Shown piece after piece: positions 37,021 to 46,235 of a stretch of DNA of 64,000 bases. The position numbers were made by a program, and so were the translations under genes. Each line of letters starts with the position of its first letter. Position 1 is the stretch's first letter. This DNA is from Saprospiraceae bacterium (GTDB taxonomy: Bacteria; Bacteroidota; Bacteroidia; Chitinophagales; Saprospiraceae), in assembly GCA_016710585.1 (NCBI GenBank), contig JADJVN010000006.1, positions 1 to 64,000 of the forward strand, given 5' to 3'. The notes beneath the pieces were generated by a model that was given only the letters and a program-made list of their open reading frames with translations, did not search any database and was not told where the DNA came from.

Positions 37021-38523
37021 TCAGTGTTGAATCACTACTTTTCTCGACCAAGATTTATCATCTGATGTCAAGATGTAAAATCCATTTTCGATCTCCCCAG
37101 TTGGGATGTTCGTGACACCTTCCACAATAGGATATTTTCTTATCTCTTTACCATTCAGATCAAATACCAATACATGCTTTGATGCTCCAATGCGTTCTAT
37201 CCTCAACCACAATATATCTGAGGCTGGGTTGGGATAGATCTTTAATCCTGACATTATTGTTGGATCATCAATACTAGTGGTGAACCATTGAATACTACTA
37301 TCACAAAGTTGTGCTCCTCCTGTACTTCGAAACTGCATAAAATTTGGTACAGCAAAACGAATTCGTGTAGGCATGATTATCGCTGACTTTTCAAATCCAC
37401 AGCCCACACCTATTACATTCGGATGATGTATCACATGCATCCTTCGTTGTGTAGAGGATGGAGACACATAGATCCTACAATCAGGTCCCAAATGCATAAG
37501 TCCTGCCACGTATGGCCAGCCATTATCATCTGTTCCCCATGCAATGCCCACTTCTGTAGATGTCAAAGTAGTATCTTCCAAATTGACTTGAAAAACAAAA
37601 GTATCTTTTGTATAGTAAAATAACTTACTATTAGATGAAAAACAAAAGCCATCACAACTAATAGAATCATCATAAGTTCGGATTGTTTTTGGAACGGATA
37701 ATTTACCTATTGTGCGATCAAAATCATAAATCTCTATACCACTAGCTTTAGTGGCAAAAACATATTTTTTACCATCTGGACTAAATCTTGGCTGAAGGCA
37801 AGCTGGATCATTTGTACTTCTAATTGTAGCTCCAAGTTCTTGACTGTCTCTCTGTACGATACCCTTCTTTCCTATAAGTACCAAATGATGCCTATTGCCT
37901 TGATAGGCTCTGAAATGTATCCACCAGTGCTCTCCATCTGGATGCTCTACAGCACTTAAGGTGGTAATCATAGAATAAGCTGTACTTATGTCTTGATTTT
38001 TCTTAGATACATAAAAGTTGCCCTGCGCATTTCTTTCAACAATAGAGAAATAAATATGATCCCCTACAAAATCTTTAATAGAATTATCAGGCAAACTTGA
38101 TTGATGAATCAATAAATAAGTTTCACCCCAAGACTTGCTGGTTATAAAAAAGTTGCCACTTATAACAGGGTAAGATTGGTAACTTCCAAATTTACAATAA
38201 GAATTAAAAATCCTACCTGGATTCAAACTATCTCCATTTAAAATATTTTTGCCATTCCCATCCATGATGGAACATCCATTAGACATTAAAATTAAATTTC
38301 CATTGCCATTATTTATAAAACTTGCTGTATATCCAATCCGAATATTTGGTATCTCATAAAGAAATTTTTTTTGAACATGACCAGAGCTGAAATCTAAACT
38401 GGAAAGACCCCATCCTTGATTAGAAGGCTTATCATAACCCATGGGCCAAGCATAATCGTACTTTTGGGAATAGATTGAAATAGTACTCAGCAATAAAATA
38501 ACTATATTGAAAGTACGTTTCAT
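37021..38523 (-). CDS. Exported beta-propeller-like protein with T9SS sorting domain
   Basis: The 500-residue protein has a signal peptide (STISIYSQ) and WD40/PD40-like strands (ARFSPDGKKYVFATKASGI near 250, FCFSSNSKLFYYTKD near 290, GLMHLGPDCRIYVSPSS near 335). A T9SS domain starts near residue 425 (IYPNPASDILWLRI). This layout is common in Saprospiria-like genomes; function is unknown. The gene lies between two copies of an intergenic repeat. Confidence 0.75.
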   Translation of the reverse strand: MKRTFNIVILLLSTISIYSQKYDYAWPMGYDKPSNQGWGLSSLDFSSGHVQKKFLYEIPNIRIGYTASFINNGNGNLILMSNGCSIMDGNGKNILNGDSLNPGRIFNSYCKFGSYQSYPVISGNFFITSKSWGETYLLIHQSSLPDNSIKDFVGDHIYFSIVERNAQGNFYVSKKNQDISTAYSMITTLSAVEHPDGEHWWIHFRAYQGNRHHLVLIGKKGIVQRDSQELGATIRSTNDPACLQPRFSPDGKKYVFATKASGIEIYDFDRTIGKLSVPKTIRTYDDSISCDGFCFSSNSKLFYYTKDTFVFQVNLEDTTLTSTEVGIAWGTDDNGWPYVAGLMHLGPDCRIYVSPSSTQRRMHVIHHPNVIGVGCGFEKSAIIMPTRIRFAVPNFMQFRSTGGAQLCDSSIQWFTTSIDDPTIMSGLKIYPNPASDILWLRIERIGASKHVLVFDLNGKEIRKYPIVEGVTNIPTGEIENGFYILTSDDKSWSRKVVIQH

Positions 38524-38639
38524 TTAGTTGAATTATTATAGTGATTTAGTTAAGACTCAACTATTGCAAATATAAAAAAATTATATCAAAGCAGGAATAT
38601 TTTATCGAATAAACTTGAATATAGGTATTTAATAAAAGA

Positions 38640-38858
38640 ATCTTTCAATACTCATATGCCGAATAACCCAGCTAAAATATTTCGTAATAACCTACCTAAA
38701 TCCTCTCTATAAACAGGTCGCTCCTCTGGAGCTAGTAGAAATAAATTTTCAAACATTATATCCATTCCTTCCATTTGCACATTTTCAAATTTGCAGATTT
38801 GCAAATTAACTAATTCTCTCATTAACTAATTCTCACATTAACTAATTAACTAATTAAA
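38640..38858. repeat. Degenerate intergenic repeat region (copy 2)
   Basis: ATTTCGTAATAACCTACCT (near 38680) and the TTTGCA/TTTGCAAATT block (38774-38808) resemble copy 1 in the same order and direction. After them, 38806-38855 carries units of CTAATTCTCACATTAA type, the inverse of the 16-bp tandem repeat at 15591-15654. The remaining part of 38524-38861 is AT-rich leader without an ORF. Confidence 0.65.
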
Positions 38859-38861
38859 AAA

Positions 38862-39407
38862 CTAACTCACCATCTTAGCAATACGACCATCGGGCATGAT
38901 CTCTGCAACGATCTTTCGTGTTTTCGAGATGTCAAATTCTTTTTCGTCTATAAGGTGTGCGCCTTCCACAATGTAAAATGTATCATCGAGATCGATATTC
39001 ACCATTCGTCGGATGAGATATTCTCCATCTGTAAAAAATCCTGCGATTTCCATACTTTCATATGCTTTACCATTGATATCAAATATAATCGCAAAAAATG
39101 AATAACGCAACAATCTTGCACACCAGATAATCACTACGATCTGACCATGCGTTGTCTTCCAAAATCCACAAGGTACAAACTCTGTCATATCATCTGCTTC
39201 AAAATCCATTGAAGGTAAAATAAACTGATCGATGCACTTATCAGGCAAGGCATCGTTCTTCATAGAGTATTCATGCTCAGAGCCTTCTTGGAACACAATG
39301 GGCAATGTTAGCTCTTGAAAATAAGATAGAAATTCGGTAAAATCTTTAGACAAAATGAATTTTTTGAAATAAACAAGAGACAGTTCATTTGGTTTGATGG
39401 CGCACAA
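38862..39407 (-). CDS. Hypothetical protein
   Basis: The frame gives 181 residues from TTG 39407, or 133 from the first ATG (39263). There is no signal peptide or membrane helix. The sequence is acidic with beta-strand patterns (GQIVVIIWCARLLRYSFFAI, FDINGKAYESMEIAGFF, GEYLIRRMVNIDLDD). I do not recognise a family. The TTG start lies in the tail of the upstream terminator, so the start is uncertain. Confidence 0.55.
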   Translation of the reverse strand: MCAIKPNELSLVYFKKFILSKDFTEFLSYFQELTLPIVFQEGSEHEYSMKNDALPDKCIDQFILPSMDFEADDMTEFVPCGFWKTTHGQIVVIIWCARLLRYSFFAIIFDINGKAYESMEIAGFFTDGEYLIRRMVNIDLDDTFYIVEGAHLIDEKEFDISKTRKIVAEIMPDGRIAKMVS

Positions 39408-39412
39408 AAAAA

Positions 39413-39438
39413 AAGAGTTGCGAATTCTCGCAACTCTT
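39413..39438 (-). terminator. Rho-independent terminator
   Basis: AAGAGTTGCGA pairs perfectly with TCGCAACTCTT across ATTC, and on the minus strand it is followed by nine T. It ends the 919-residue T9SS gene. Confidence 0.88.
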
Positions 39439-39460
39439 CAGAACTAACTACATCTAACGA

Positions 39461-42220
39461 TTAATTTTTGATTACTCGCTTAACTGTTTTCATGCTTTGT
39501 GATTCCACATTGATGAAATAAACGCCTTGATTTGGAAATAGTGCCTCGTCAAGAGAAACTTCATTTACACCTTCATTCATTTTAAATAATCGGCTATAAA
39601 TTTGCTTACCTTCAATTGAATTCACTTGAATATTCATATCTTCATTTGATGTAGAATTGATGATAAGATTTAAAGATTCACTAAATGGATTAGGTGAAAT
39701 TTCTACAGACAATTTGTTATCTAGGAATTCTTCATTACTTGTAACGGTTTTTGACACAATCTTTGTCTCTGCTAAAGTGATATTTTCATCAATTACCAAT
39801 ATTGGAAACGGTGCAGGATCATTAAACAAGGCAGATGAAACTCGACCATTCGCAAGAGCCTTCATTTTGATTTTTAAAAATCCACCATTTATAGAAAATT
39901 TATTAGCATCAGAATCCATCAACAATCCTCTCCAATCTCTTGGATTGATGACATAATCAACATCTTTTTGGATACCTTGCAATGGAGAACTCAATTCTAT
40001 AATTTCTACTTTAGATGGGTCAAATATTTGTCCAATTTGCAATGCATATATTGAATACAACTGTTCTGCTCTTAGCCAAACATAATATGTATTCCCCTTT
40101 TGCATTTCAAAATCATCTACTGTAAATTTAAACTCAGATCCGTTGCGAACTTCATTCACTTCACTTTTTAACTTTGTAGCTGATTGATTTAAATCACCTA
40201 TTTTTACTGGAACAAAATCAAAATCATATTTTGGCAAATTGATGTCAATAGTTGAAATTTCTTTTGGATTCAATGAGTCTGTATTATAGTACTTCCAAGA
40301 TCCGCATTTAAAATCATTGCGCAATCCTAAAATTAATTTTCTTACATCAAATAAATCGAATGCTGTCAACGTACCATCACAATCTACATCTGCTGCGATT
40401 CTTTGATAAAAATTTAACCCCTGAATACCGAATAAGGCTTTCAATATCATGACAAAATCAAGTGTACTCACACCATTGTAAACTTGTTGTGCATTTTCTG
40501 AAATAATTAACTTTCCAGTGGTCAATTGATTCGCACTATCGATGCATAAATTATAATTTGTCCCACTTGTTCCTTGAGGTGCTGAACACTTATCCAATTG
40601 ATACTTATTCCCACCATAATTAAGTGCAAAACGGTGATAATTTCCAAATTGATTTAATGGTGTTAATTCATAAGATCTTGCCACTCCACTTACAATATTT
40701 TTTCTACCTATGTTGCTACCATTCCCTATAACACTAACCTGAATATTACAATAGTCCTTGTTACCAGCAGCGTCTGTAACCCATAACACTAAGTCAATTG
40801 TTTTTCCAGCATCATTTACTCCAAATGTGTGCACATTTACAAGCCCACTTGAATCAAATGAGAATGTAACTTTTGAACAATTATCGGTACTATTCTTATC
40901 AAAATCGCTTGGATATACTATAGCTACACCATTCACATCCAATAAAACAGTCACTAGGCTTAAACAAACTGGAATTGGACGAATAGTATCTTCGCTACAA
41001 AATACCCTAATCACTTGATTTTTTAGATACATTTGACCAGTACACCAATCAAGAATCTTCCATTCGCGAACAACTTTAACTTTTACACCACAAGGATCAT
41101 TTACATTAATTATCTGATCCGTATAATTCATTCCAAGTAATTGTCCTGAACAAATATCAGAAACAGGATAACCAGATGCATTAGGGGAAGGAATATCGCC
41201 TGACAATCTCTCATAGCTTTGCTTACAATTATAATCTCTGTCTGCTAAATTTTGAAATAAGGTATCTAATTTCCTGTCAATAGTGATGACTTGAAGGCAA
41301 GATGCGATAGATCCATTAGGTCTTTCAGCACTCCATGTTCTAAGTAAGGTAATATTTGGTTCTGCACAGCTAGATACAGTTATACTATCTTTATAACTCA
41401 TATTTAATGTACAATTCGTGCCTTTCAAATTTACTTTAAACACACCAGAACCTAAATTTTCTTTTACACTGTATTCAGAAGTCAAAGGGTAGCCTAGATG
41501 CTCAGGTTTATTATCAACGATGCAATTTAATGAAAGATTAATGCAGTAAAAATCAAAACCATTCAATTGATCACAAGTTGAAGCAAACAGCTCAACTAAA
41601 CCCCAACACTTATTTTGGTTCACATTATCCACAACCATATATTGAAACTGCTTCGGAAAGCTATGATCAATCAACACTAAAGGTTGGTAAGATCCAGTTG
41701 CATCCTTATATAATAGAGAAAAACTTCTGTTCTTACAATAATTACCCTCAAGAAACATGTCAACTGTCGGAATAATGACGCCACCAACAGGTACGGTCAA
41801 CTTTACCCAATCATTACAGGTTATACTATTGCTACAAGATTCGATTTTTAATTCAGCTTTTGTAAAGCTACTATTTCCTGCTAAATCAGTAGCGTAAACA
41901 GTAATTTGCTGTGAAGTATTAACACCAGAACCAATCAATGATTTCACGGTATCAGATACATTCTGTGAATAACTAATTCGAATTTGATCCACAGGTGTAC
42001 AATCATCAATAGCATAAGCAACTAGCTCTTTAGCCTTTAGATTATAACTTACTCCATTGTCCAAATTTAGAGTGTATGGAGATTTTCCCAGTAAAATAGG
42101 TGCTTCTATATCTGGATTACAATTCTGAGCTTGGAGTATATTCGAGCTAAATACCCCCAAACCAAGGAAAAAAAGTAAAAAACACCAATTTTTAAAATAA
42201 ATTTGTTTAAATGTCAACAT
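39461..42220 (-). CDS. Large exported protein with dockerin-like repeat and T9SS sorting domain
   Basis: The 919-residue protein has a signal peptide (residues 1-31) and Ig/HYR-like repeats with paired cysteines (CTPVDQIRISYSQNVSDTV, VYATDLAGNSSF, LWVTDAAGNKDYC). A dockerin-type calcium motif lies near residue 610 (ADVDCDGTLTAFDLFDVRKL), and a T9SS domain is at the C-terminus (ISPNPFSESLNLII). It is probably an adhesin or surface structural protein. The dockerin motif appears once with an FVMILKALFG helix before it, so it may bind calcium rather than a cohesin. Confidence 0.78.
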   Translation of the reverse strand: MLTFKQIYFKNWCFLLFFLGLGVFSSNILQAQNCNPDIEAPILLGKSPYTLNLDNGVSYNLKAKELVAYAIDDCTPVDQIRISYSQNVSDTVKSLIGSGVNTSQQITVYATDLAGNSSFTKAELKIESCSNSITCNDWVKLTVPVGGVIIPTVDMFLEGNYCKNRSFSLLYKDATGSYQPLVLIDHSFPKQFQYMVVDNVNQNKCWGLVELFASTCDQLNGFDFYCINLSLNCIVDNKPEHLGYPLTSEYSVKENLGSGVFKVNLKGTNCTLNMSYKDSITVSSCAEPNITLLRTWSAERPNGSIASCLQVITIDRKLDTLFQNLADRDYNCKQSYERLSGDIPSPNASGYPVSDICSGQLLGMNYTDQIINVNDPCGVKVKVVREWKILDWCTGQMYLKNQVIRVFCSEDTIRPIPVCLSLVTVLLDVNGVAIVYPSDFDKNSTDNCSKVTFSFDSSGLVNVHTFGVNDAGKTIDLVLWVTDAAGNKDYCNIQVSVIGNGSNIGRKNIVSGVARSYELTPLNQFGNYHRFALNYGGNKYQLDKCSAPQGTSGTNYNLCIDSANQLTTGKLIISENAQQVYNGVSTLDFVMILKALFGIQGLNFYQRIAADVDCDGTLTAFDLFDVRKLILGLRNDFKCGSWKYYNTDSLNPKEISTIDINLPKYDFDFVPVKIGDLNQSATKLKSEVNEVRNGSEFKFTVDDFEMQKGNTYYVWLRAEQLYSIYALQIGQIFDPSKVEIIELSSPLQGIQKDVDYVINPRDWRGLLMDSDANKFSINGGFLKIKMKALANGRVSSALFNDPAPFPILVIDENITLAETKIVSKTVTSNEEFLDNKLSVEISPNPFSESLNLIINSTSNEDMNIQVNSIEGKQIYSRLFKMNEGVNEVSLDEALFPNQGVYFINVESQSMKTVKRVIKN

Positions 42221-42304
42221 AATAAAATAATTTTATAAAGTTTTTGAAAAGATTACTTGTTAATCGGAGAGGCTGAACGTTTATTTCAGTCTCTTTTTTT
42301 TTTA

Positions 42305-43795
42305 TTAAAATTTAAAAGTCAATCCAGAATATATTCCATAATTCGTAAAACGATCTGGTTGATAATTATCGGATAACTTCTTTAAAAGGATCTGATTGGA
42401 TCCACTAATACCAAAATTAAAATGAACGTTTTGATTTACATTATATACTACTCCCAATCCTAAAAATACGTTGCATGAAGGAATAGAATTCTTAAAAACA
42501 TTTTTATAATCTTGTAGCAATATATCATACTCTTCTGATTGCACAATACTTCCACTCGATTGATTAAAAAAGTTGATATTCAATCCCAATGTAGGCATGA
42601 TACTAATTCGAGAGCTGAGCTGCTTGGTATAATTCAAGTAAACTGGAATTGAATAATAGCTAATTGAATTGTACAATTTTCGATTTACACTTGATGTCCT
42701 AATACCCTTTACATCACCTAATAAATACGTTTCTTGTCCTGTAGAAGACCTGCGAATTCTTATCGTCTCACCTGAGTAAGTCACCAAACTAGTGTCAACA
42801 AAACTTTGAGTAAAACGCGTATTATATTTTTCCAGTCCAATTCCAGTTGACAAGCTCCAAGAATTTGCAATTTTTGTGTTTAACAGAATTTTTGAGGAAA
42901 TACATTCCAATGGTTTTTCTGTAATATTTCTGGCTCGCACAAATTGATCTGATCCATTCATATGAGCAGCAAATAAACCATAAGCCAACAGAACTGACAA
43001 TGAAAATCTTGACTTAGGATTTTGCTTGGCAATATCTATGGGTTCTTCATTGGACTCGATTATTGCAGGGTTCTTCTCAGCCTGCTCTTCTGCAGCTTGC
43101 TTTGAAATAGTGTTTTTATCATTGGGCTTCTCTATTTCTAAATTACTATCACTGATTTCATTTGGATTTGTTTTGTCCATTTCGCCTGAACCTTTGGTAC
43201 TTTCATTCACATTTGTCGGAAAATTTTTACTTTGCTCTATTAATAAACTAGAAGAAATAGCTAATCCATCAGAAAGTTTGTCACTAGAATTAGAAGATTG
43301 ATTAGCTGATTTTTCTTTTGATGATGGCATTATATTTTCATATAAATAATTACTTTCATATAGTCTAGACAAATCATTCTTCACAGCTGGAGAATAGGAT
43401 ACTGATTTAGTATTAAGTCTTGAAGGTTTTTCTCCAACTTCTTGATCCTGAATTTTGCGAGTTGCAATGACATTGGACTGCTCTTGACCTTGTTCACTTG
43501 ATGCGTTTAGTGGATCTGCGATAGAATTTTTATCTACCACTTTTGAATCAGCAATTATAATATTATCTTTACCAACAATACCAGCCAATGACTCTTCTTT
43601 AGAATCCCTCGTAAAGAAAAAATAAGAAACAGCTAATAAACCAATTGGCAACAAAAACCAAAACACAGGCCTTCTTTTCCTTTTCTTCTTCTCAAGCTTT
43701 GGTCTTAATAATGCCCATTCTGCATCGTGATCAAAGGATTGCTCACTTTGTTCCACTTTTGTTCTTAACCAATTCTCAAACAATGTATTTTTCAT
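42305..43795 (-). CDS. Anti-sigma-like protein with C-terminal outer-membrane barrel
   Basis: The 496-residue protein has an acidic cytoplasmic head (residues 1-42), one membrane helix (FWFLLPIGLLAVSYFFF, 45-63) and a long Ser/Asn/Glu/Lys-rich linker (65-260). The C-terminal half (270-496) reads like a PorT-type beta-barrel: YSIPVYLNYTKQLSSRISIM, PTLGLNINFF, NVHFNFGISGSNQ, ending in an aromatic residue. It overlaps the ECF sigma gene by 20 bp, so the head may hold the sigma factor at the inner membrane while the barrel sits in the outer membrane. Confidence 0.7.
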   Translation of the reverse strand: MKNTLFENWLRTKVEQSEQSFDHDAEWALLRPKLEKKKRKRRPVFWFLLPIGLLAVSYFFFTRDSKEESLAGIVGKDNIIIADSKVVDKNSIADPLNASSEQGQEQSNVIATRKIQDQEVGEKPSRLNTKSVSYSPAVKNDLSRLYESNYLYENIMPSSKEKSANQSSNSSDKLSDGLAISSSLLIEQSKNFPTNVNESTKGSGEMDKTNPNEISDSNLEIEKPNDKNTISKQAAEEQAEKNPAIIESNEEPIDIAKQNPKSRFSLSVLLAYGLFAAHMNGSDQFVRARNITEKPLECISSKILLNTKIANSWSLSTGIGLEKYNTRFTQSFVDTSLVTYSGETIRIRRSSTGQETYLLGDVKGIRTSSVNRKLYNSISYYSIPVYLNYTKQLSSRISIMPTLGLNINFFNQSSGSIVQSEEYDILLQDYKNVFKNSIPSCNVFLGLGVVYNVNQNVHFNFGISGSNQILLKKLSDNYQPDRFTNYGIYSGLTFKF

Positions 43796-44327
43796 ATCTT
43801 TTCGAATAAATTGTTTCTAAATTTTTTTTCAAATAATTTTTTGCTCTCAAATATTGTGATCTTGAAGTGCTCTCTGAAATATTTAAAATTTTTGCAATTT
43901 CTGCATGAGATTGCTCTTCAAATACAAATAAATTCAATATCGTGCGATAGCCATCTGGCATTTTTTGAATCTCACTCTCTATTTCAGTTGGCAACAAAGT
44001 ATCGAACTGCTCAACATTATATTCTAGATCTTCTGCCTCAGTTGTCAACTCCACAAAATTTACTTTCTTATTTCTTAACTTATCAAAGACCACATTCCGA
44101 GTAATCGTATAAACCCATGCCAAAATATTCCCTTTCTCAATTTGAAACGTGTTCAAATTTTTAAAAATTCTAATATAACTTTCTTGAAAAAAATCACGCG
44201 CCTCTTCATGATCTTTTGAATATCTTTTGCAAGTAGCCATCACTTTATCACAAGTAAGATCATAAAACTGCTTTTGAGCTTTGGGATCATCTTGCAAACA
44301 AGAAAAAATAAGTTCCTTAATGTCCAC
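43776..44327 (-). CDS. ECF-type RNA polymerase sigma factor
   Basis: The 183-residue protein starts at GTG. Region 2 shows DHEEARDFFQESYIRIFKNL and ILAWVYTITRNVVFDKLRNK (-10 recognition). Region 4 shows MPDGYRTILNLFVFEEQSHA and IAKILNISESTSRSQYLRAK (helix-turn-helix). It directs transcription of a small regulon, probably under control of the overlapping downstream membrane protein. The lipoprotein gene upstream ends 6 bp before it and may be part of the same operon. Confidence 0.92.
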   Translation of the reverse strand: MDIKELIFSCLQDDPKAQKQFYDLTCDKVMATCKRYSKDHEEARDFFQESYIRIFKNLNTFQIEKGNILAWVYTITRNVVFDKLRNKKVNFVELTTEAEDLEYNVEQFDTLLPTEIESEIQKMPDGYRTILNLFVFEEQSHAEIAKILNISESTSRSQYLRAKNYLKKNLETIYSKRYEKYIV

Positions 44328-44333
44328 TAATTT

Positions 44334-46033
44334 TTACTTTTTTAAGGCCTTATAATACACTAAATCTGCTTCAAATTTAGAAGATGTTTTAGTATTTTCT
44401 ACTCGCAATTTTGGGATATTGCATTCGATAAATACTTTTCCATTTTCCGTAAATTCAAAAATTTCGGGGTCTGATACAAATTCACGAAATTGATATTGAT
44501 CATTGATAAGTGAACTTTGACTAATTCGCCACACAAATCCATGAGTGGAATCATAATTTTTTTCAAGTATCACTTTTTCAGTTAACTTTCCATTCAATCC
44601 ATATTCAAAAATATAAATCTCATTTAGAGTGCTTGTTGCAGATATCTTCCGAACTTGACAGGTATTATATTTTAGATCAAGATTTTCCATTTTATATCTT
44701 GTAAATCCCAAATAATCACCTTTACAAGATTTCAATAAAACATTTTGAGATTGACCATTCACTATACTTTGAATCTCGCCTTGCTCATTTGAAGTAATAT
44801 CAAATGCTTGAACCATTGGCGTTGAGCCTGAACATGAAGCCACAACTAAACTAAAGTTGCCTTGCTGATCTATAGGAAAAATCGTATTGATTGAATTATT
44901 ATCTAAGAGCTTCAAATAGCCATGTGTCAAAGGCTCACTATTACAATCATTTACATTTCCAGATATAAAATTCAAATTTGCATCGCTTGACTTAATCTCA
45001 TATAGATATTTAACATCATTGCTTACAAAATGCAATTCATGATTCAGCACAGATTGTTGACAAGTATTGATAAAATGAAAAGAATTAGATCCTTCCAATG
45101 GAATATAAATTCTAAACTCGCCATTCAAAGTTCCTCTAGAATGAAATGCAATTTGCGAATTATTACTTGTCTGAAATGAACAAAAAGGAAATATTTTTCC
45201 ATCTGCCAAAATTTTACCATCTGCTTCCTTGTATGCAACTGCATTGGCCAAAATGAGTTTTCCTAATGACTGTGTTTCGAATTTTAATTTCCCACTTTCA
45301 ATACTTACATTGGTTAACGATTGGACTCTTTCCGATGTATCTGTGTAGTTATAAACTTGTAAGGAATGATTTGGGATATTTTTCAAATTATATCTGAAGG
45401 CAATTTTTTGGTTGAGAAATAATGGTTTATTGCTCTGAGATTCTGTGATCTCAATTCCACAAATTGCTGCTATATCTAATAATTTTTGATCGCGATCTGC
45501 AGTAAAAAATTGAGCATTCGTTTTACCTTCAACTGCTTTGATCGGAGCAACTTTGTACTTCCCTGTATAGATAGCTCCAGCTTCATTCACCAATGAATTT
45601 TTGGAATGAACACTTCGTAAAGATCAGAGTAAATAAATGTAAAATCCTCATCAGCATCCGAAGAATGTGTATACAACTTTTCCTCAATCGAAATATCTAT
45701 AAAATGGAGATCAGCCAGTATAGGGCAAATACTTTCAACTTGATCAAAGTAACCAGGCTTTTTGATCGTCATATAATCGATCTCTTCATTTACATAGACA
45801 TCGCGAATTTCAAAATAACCATTAATGTCACTTTGTGTAGATCTATCATTCAAAATGATCGTTGCAAATGGAATGATTTGTGATCGCTCATCTTTGATCA
45901 CGCCAGAAACATTCGTCTCAACTTCTACTTTAGAAGTAGGCTTATCCTCATGAATATCCACTTGATCCAATTCCTTTCGGCAAGCAGCAAACAGCATCAT
46001 GCAAACAAAACTTAAAATTAAATTGAACTTCAT
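44334..46033 (-). CDS. Lipoprotein with carboxypeptidase-regulatory-like domain, one frameshift
   Basis: ATG 46033 gives a lipoprotein signal peptide (LSFVCMMLFAAC). Residues 40-115 are a CarboxypepD_reg-like sandwich (VSGVIKDERSQIIPFATIIL, DINGYFEIRDVYV). The frame stops at 45587 but continues in the next frame from 45593 as NSLVNEAGAIYTGKYKVAPI; the gap is one T too few in the run 45598-45602 (plus strand). Joined, the protein has about 565 residues. Its position before the sigma factor suggests a surface role linked to that signalling set; the function is unknown. Confidence 0.75.
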
Positions 46034-46235
46034 AAGATTAAATATACCAAACACTACTTGGATTTAGTTCAAAAAGCTGCATAATCTGTAAAAATAGTTG
46101 TCAAAAAATAAAAAAAATCACATTAACAATACAATTAATATGTTTATAATACATTATCAATATATTATATATTAATAACATTTAAATATAAATGAGATAA
46201 TATTCAATTACTACAAATGGAAATGTAGCTCCAGG

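Noticed and set aside
42270..42312. Hairpin with T run that looks like a terminator (GAGGCTGA/TCAGTCTC)
   Set aside because: Its T run follows on the plus strand, but both neighbouring genes are on the minus strand, so it has no gene to terminate.
44334..46033. Two separate genes (44334-45593 and 45587-46054)
   Set aside because: One T in a homopolymer joins them into a continuous lipoprotein, and the second ORF lacks its own export signal.
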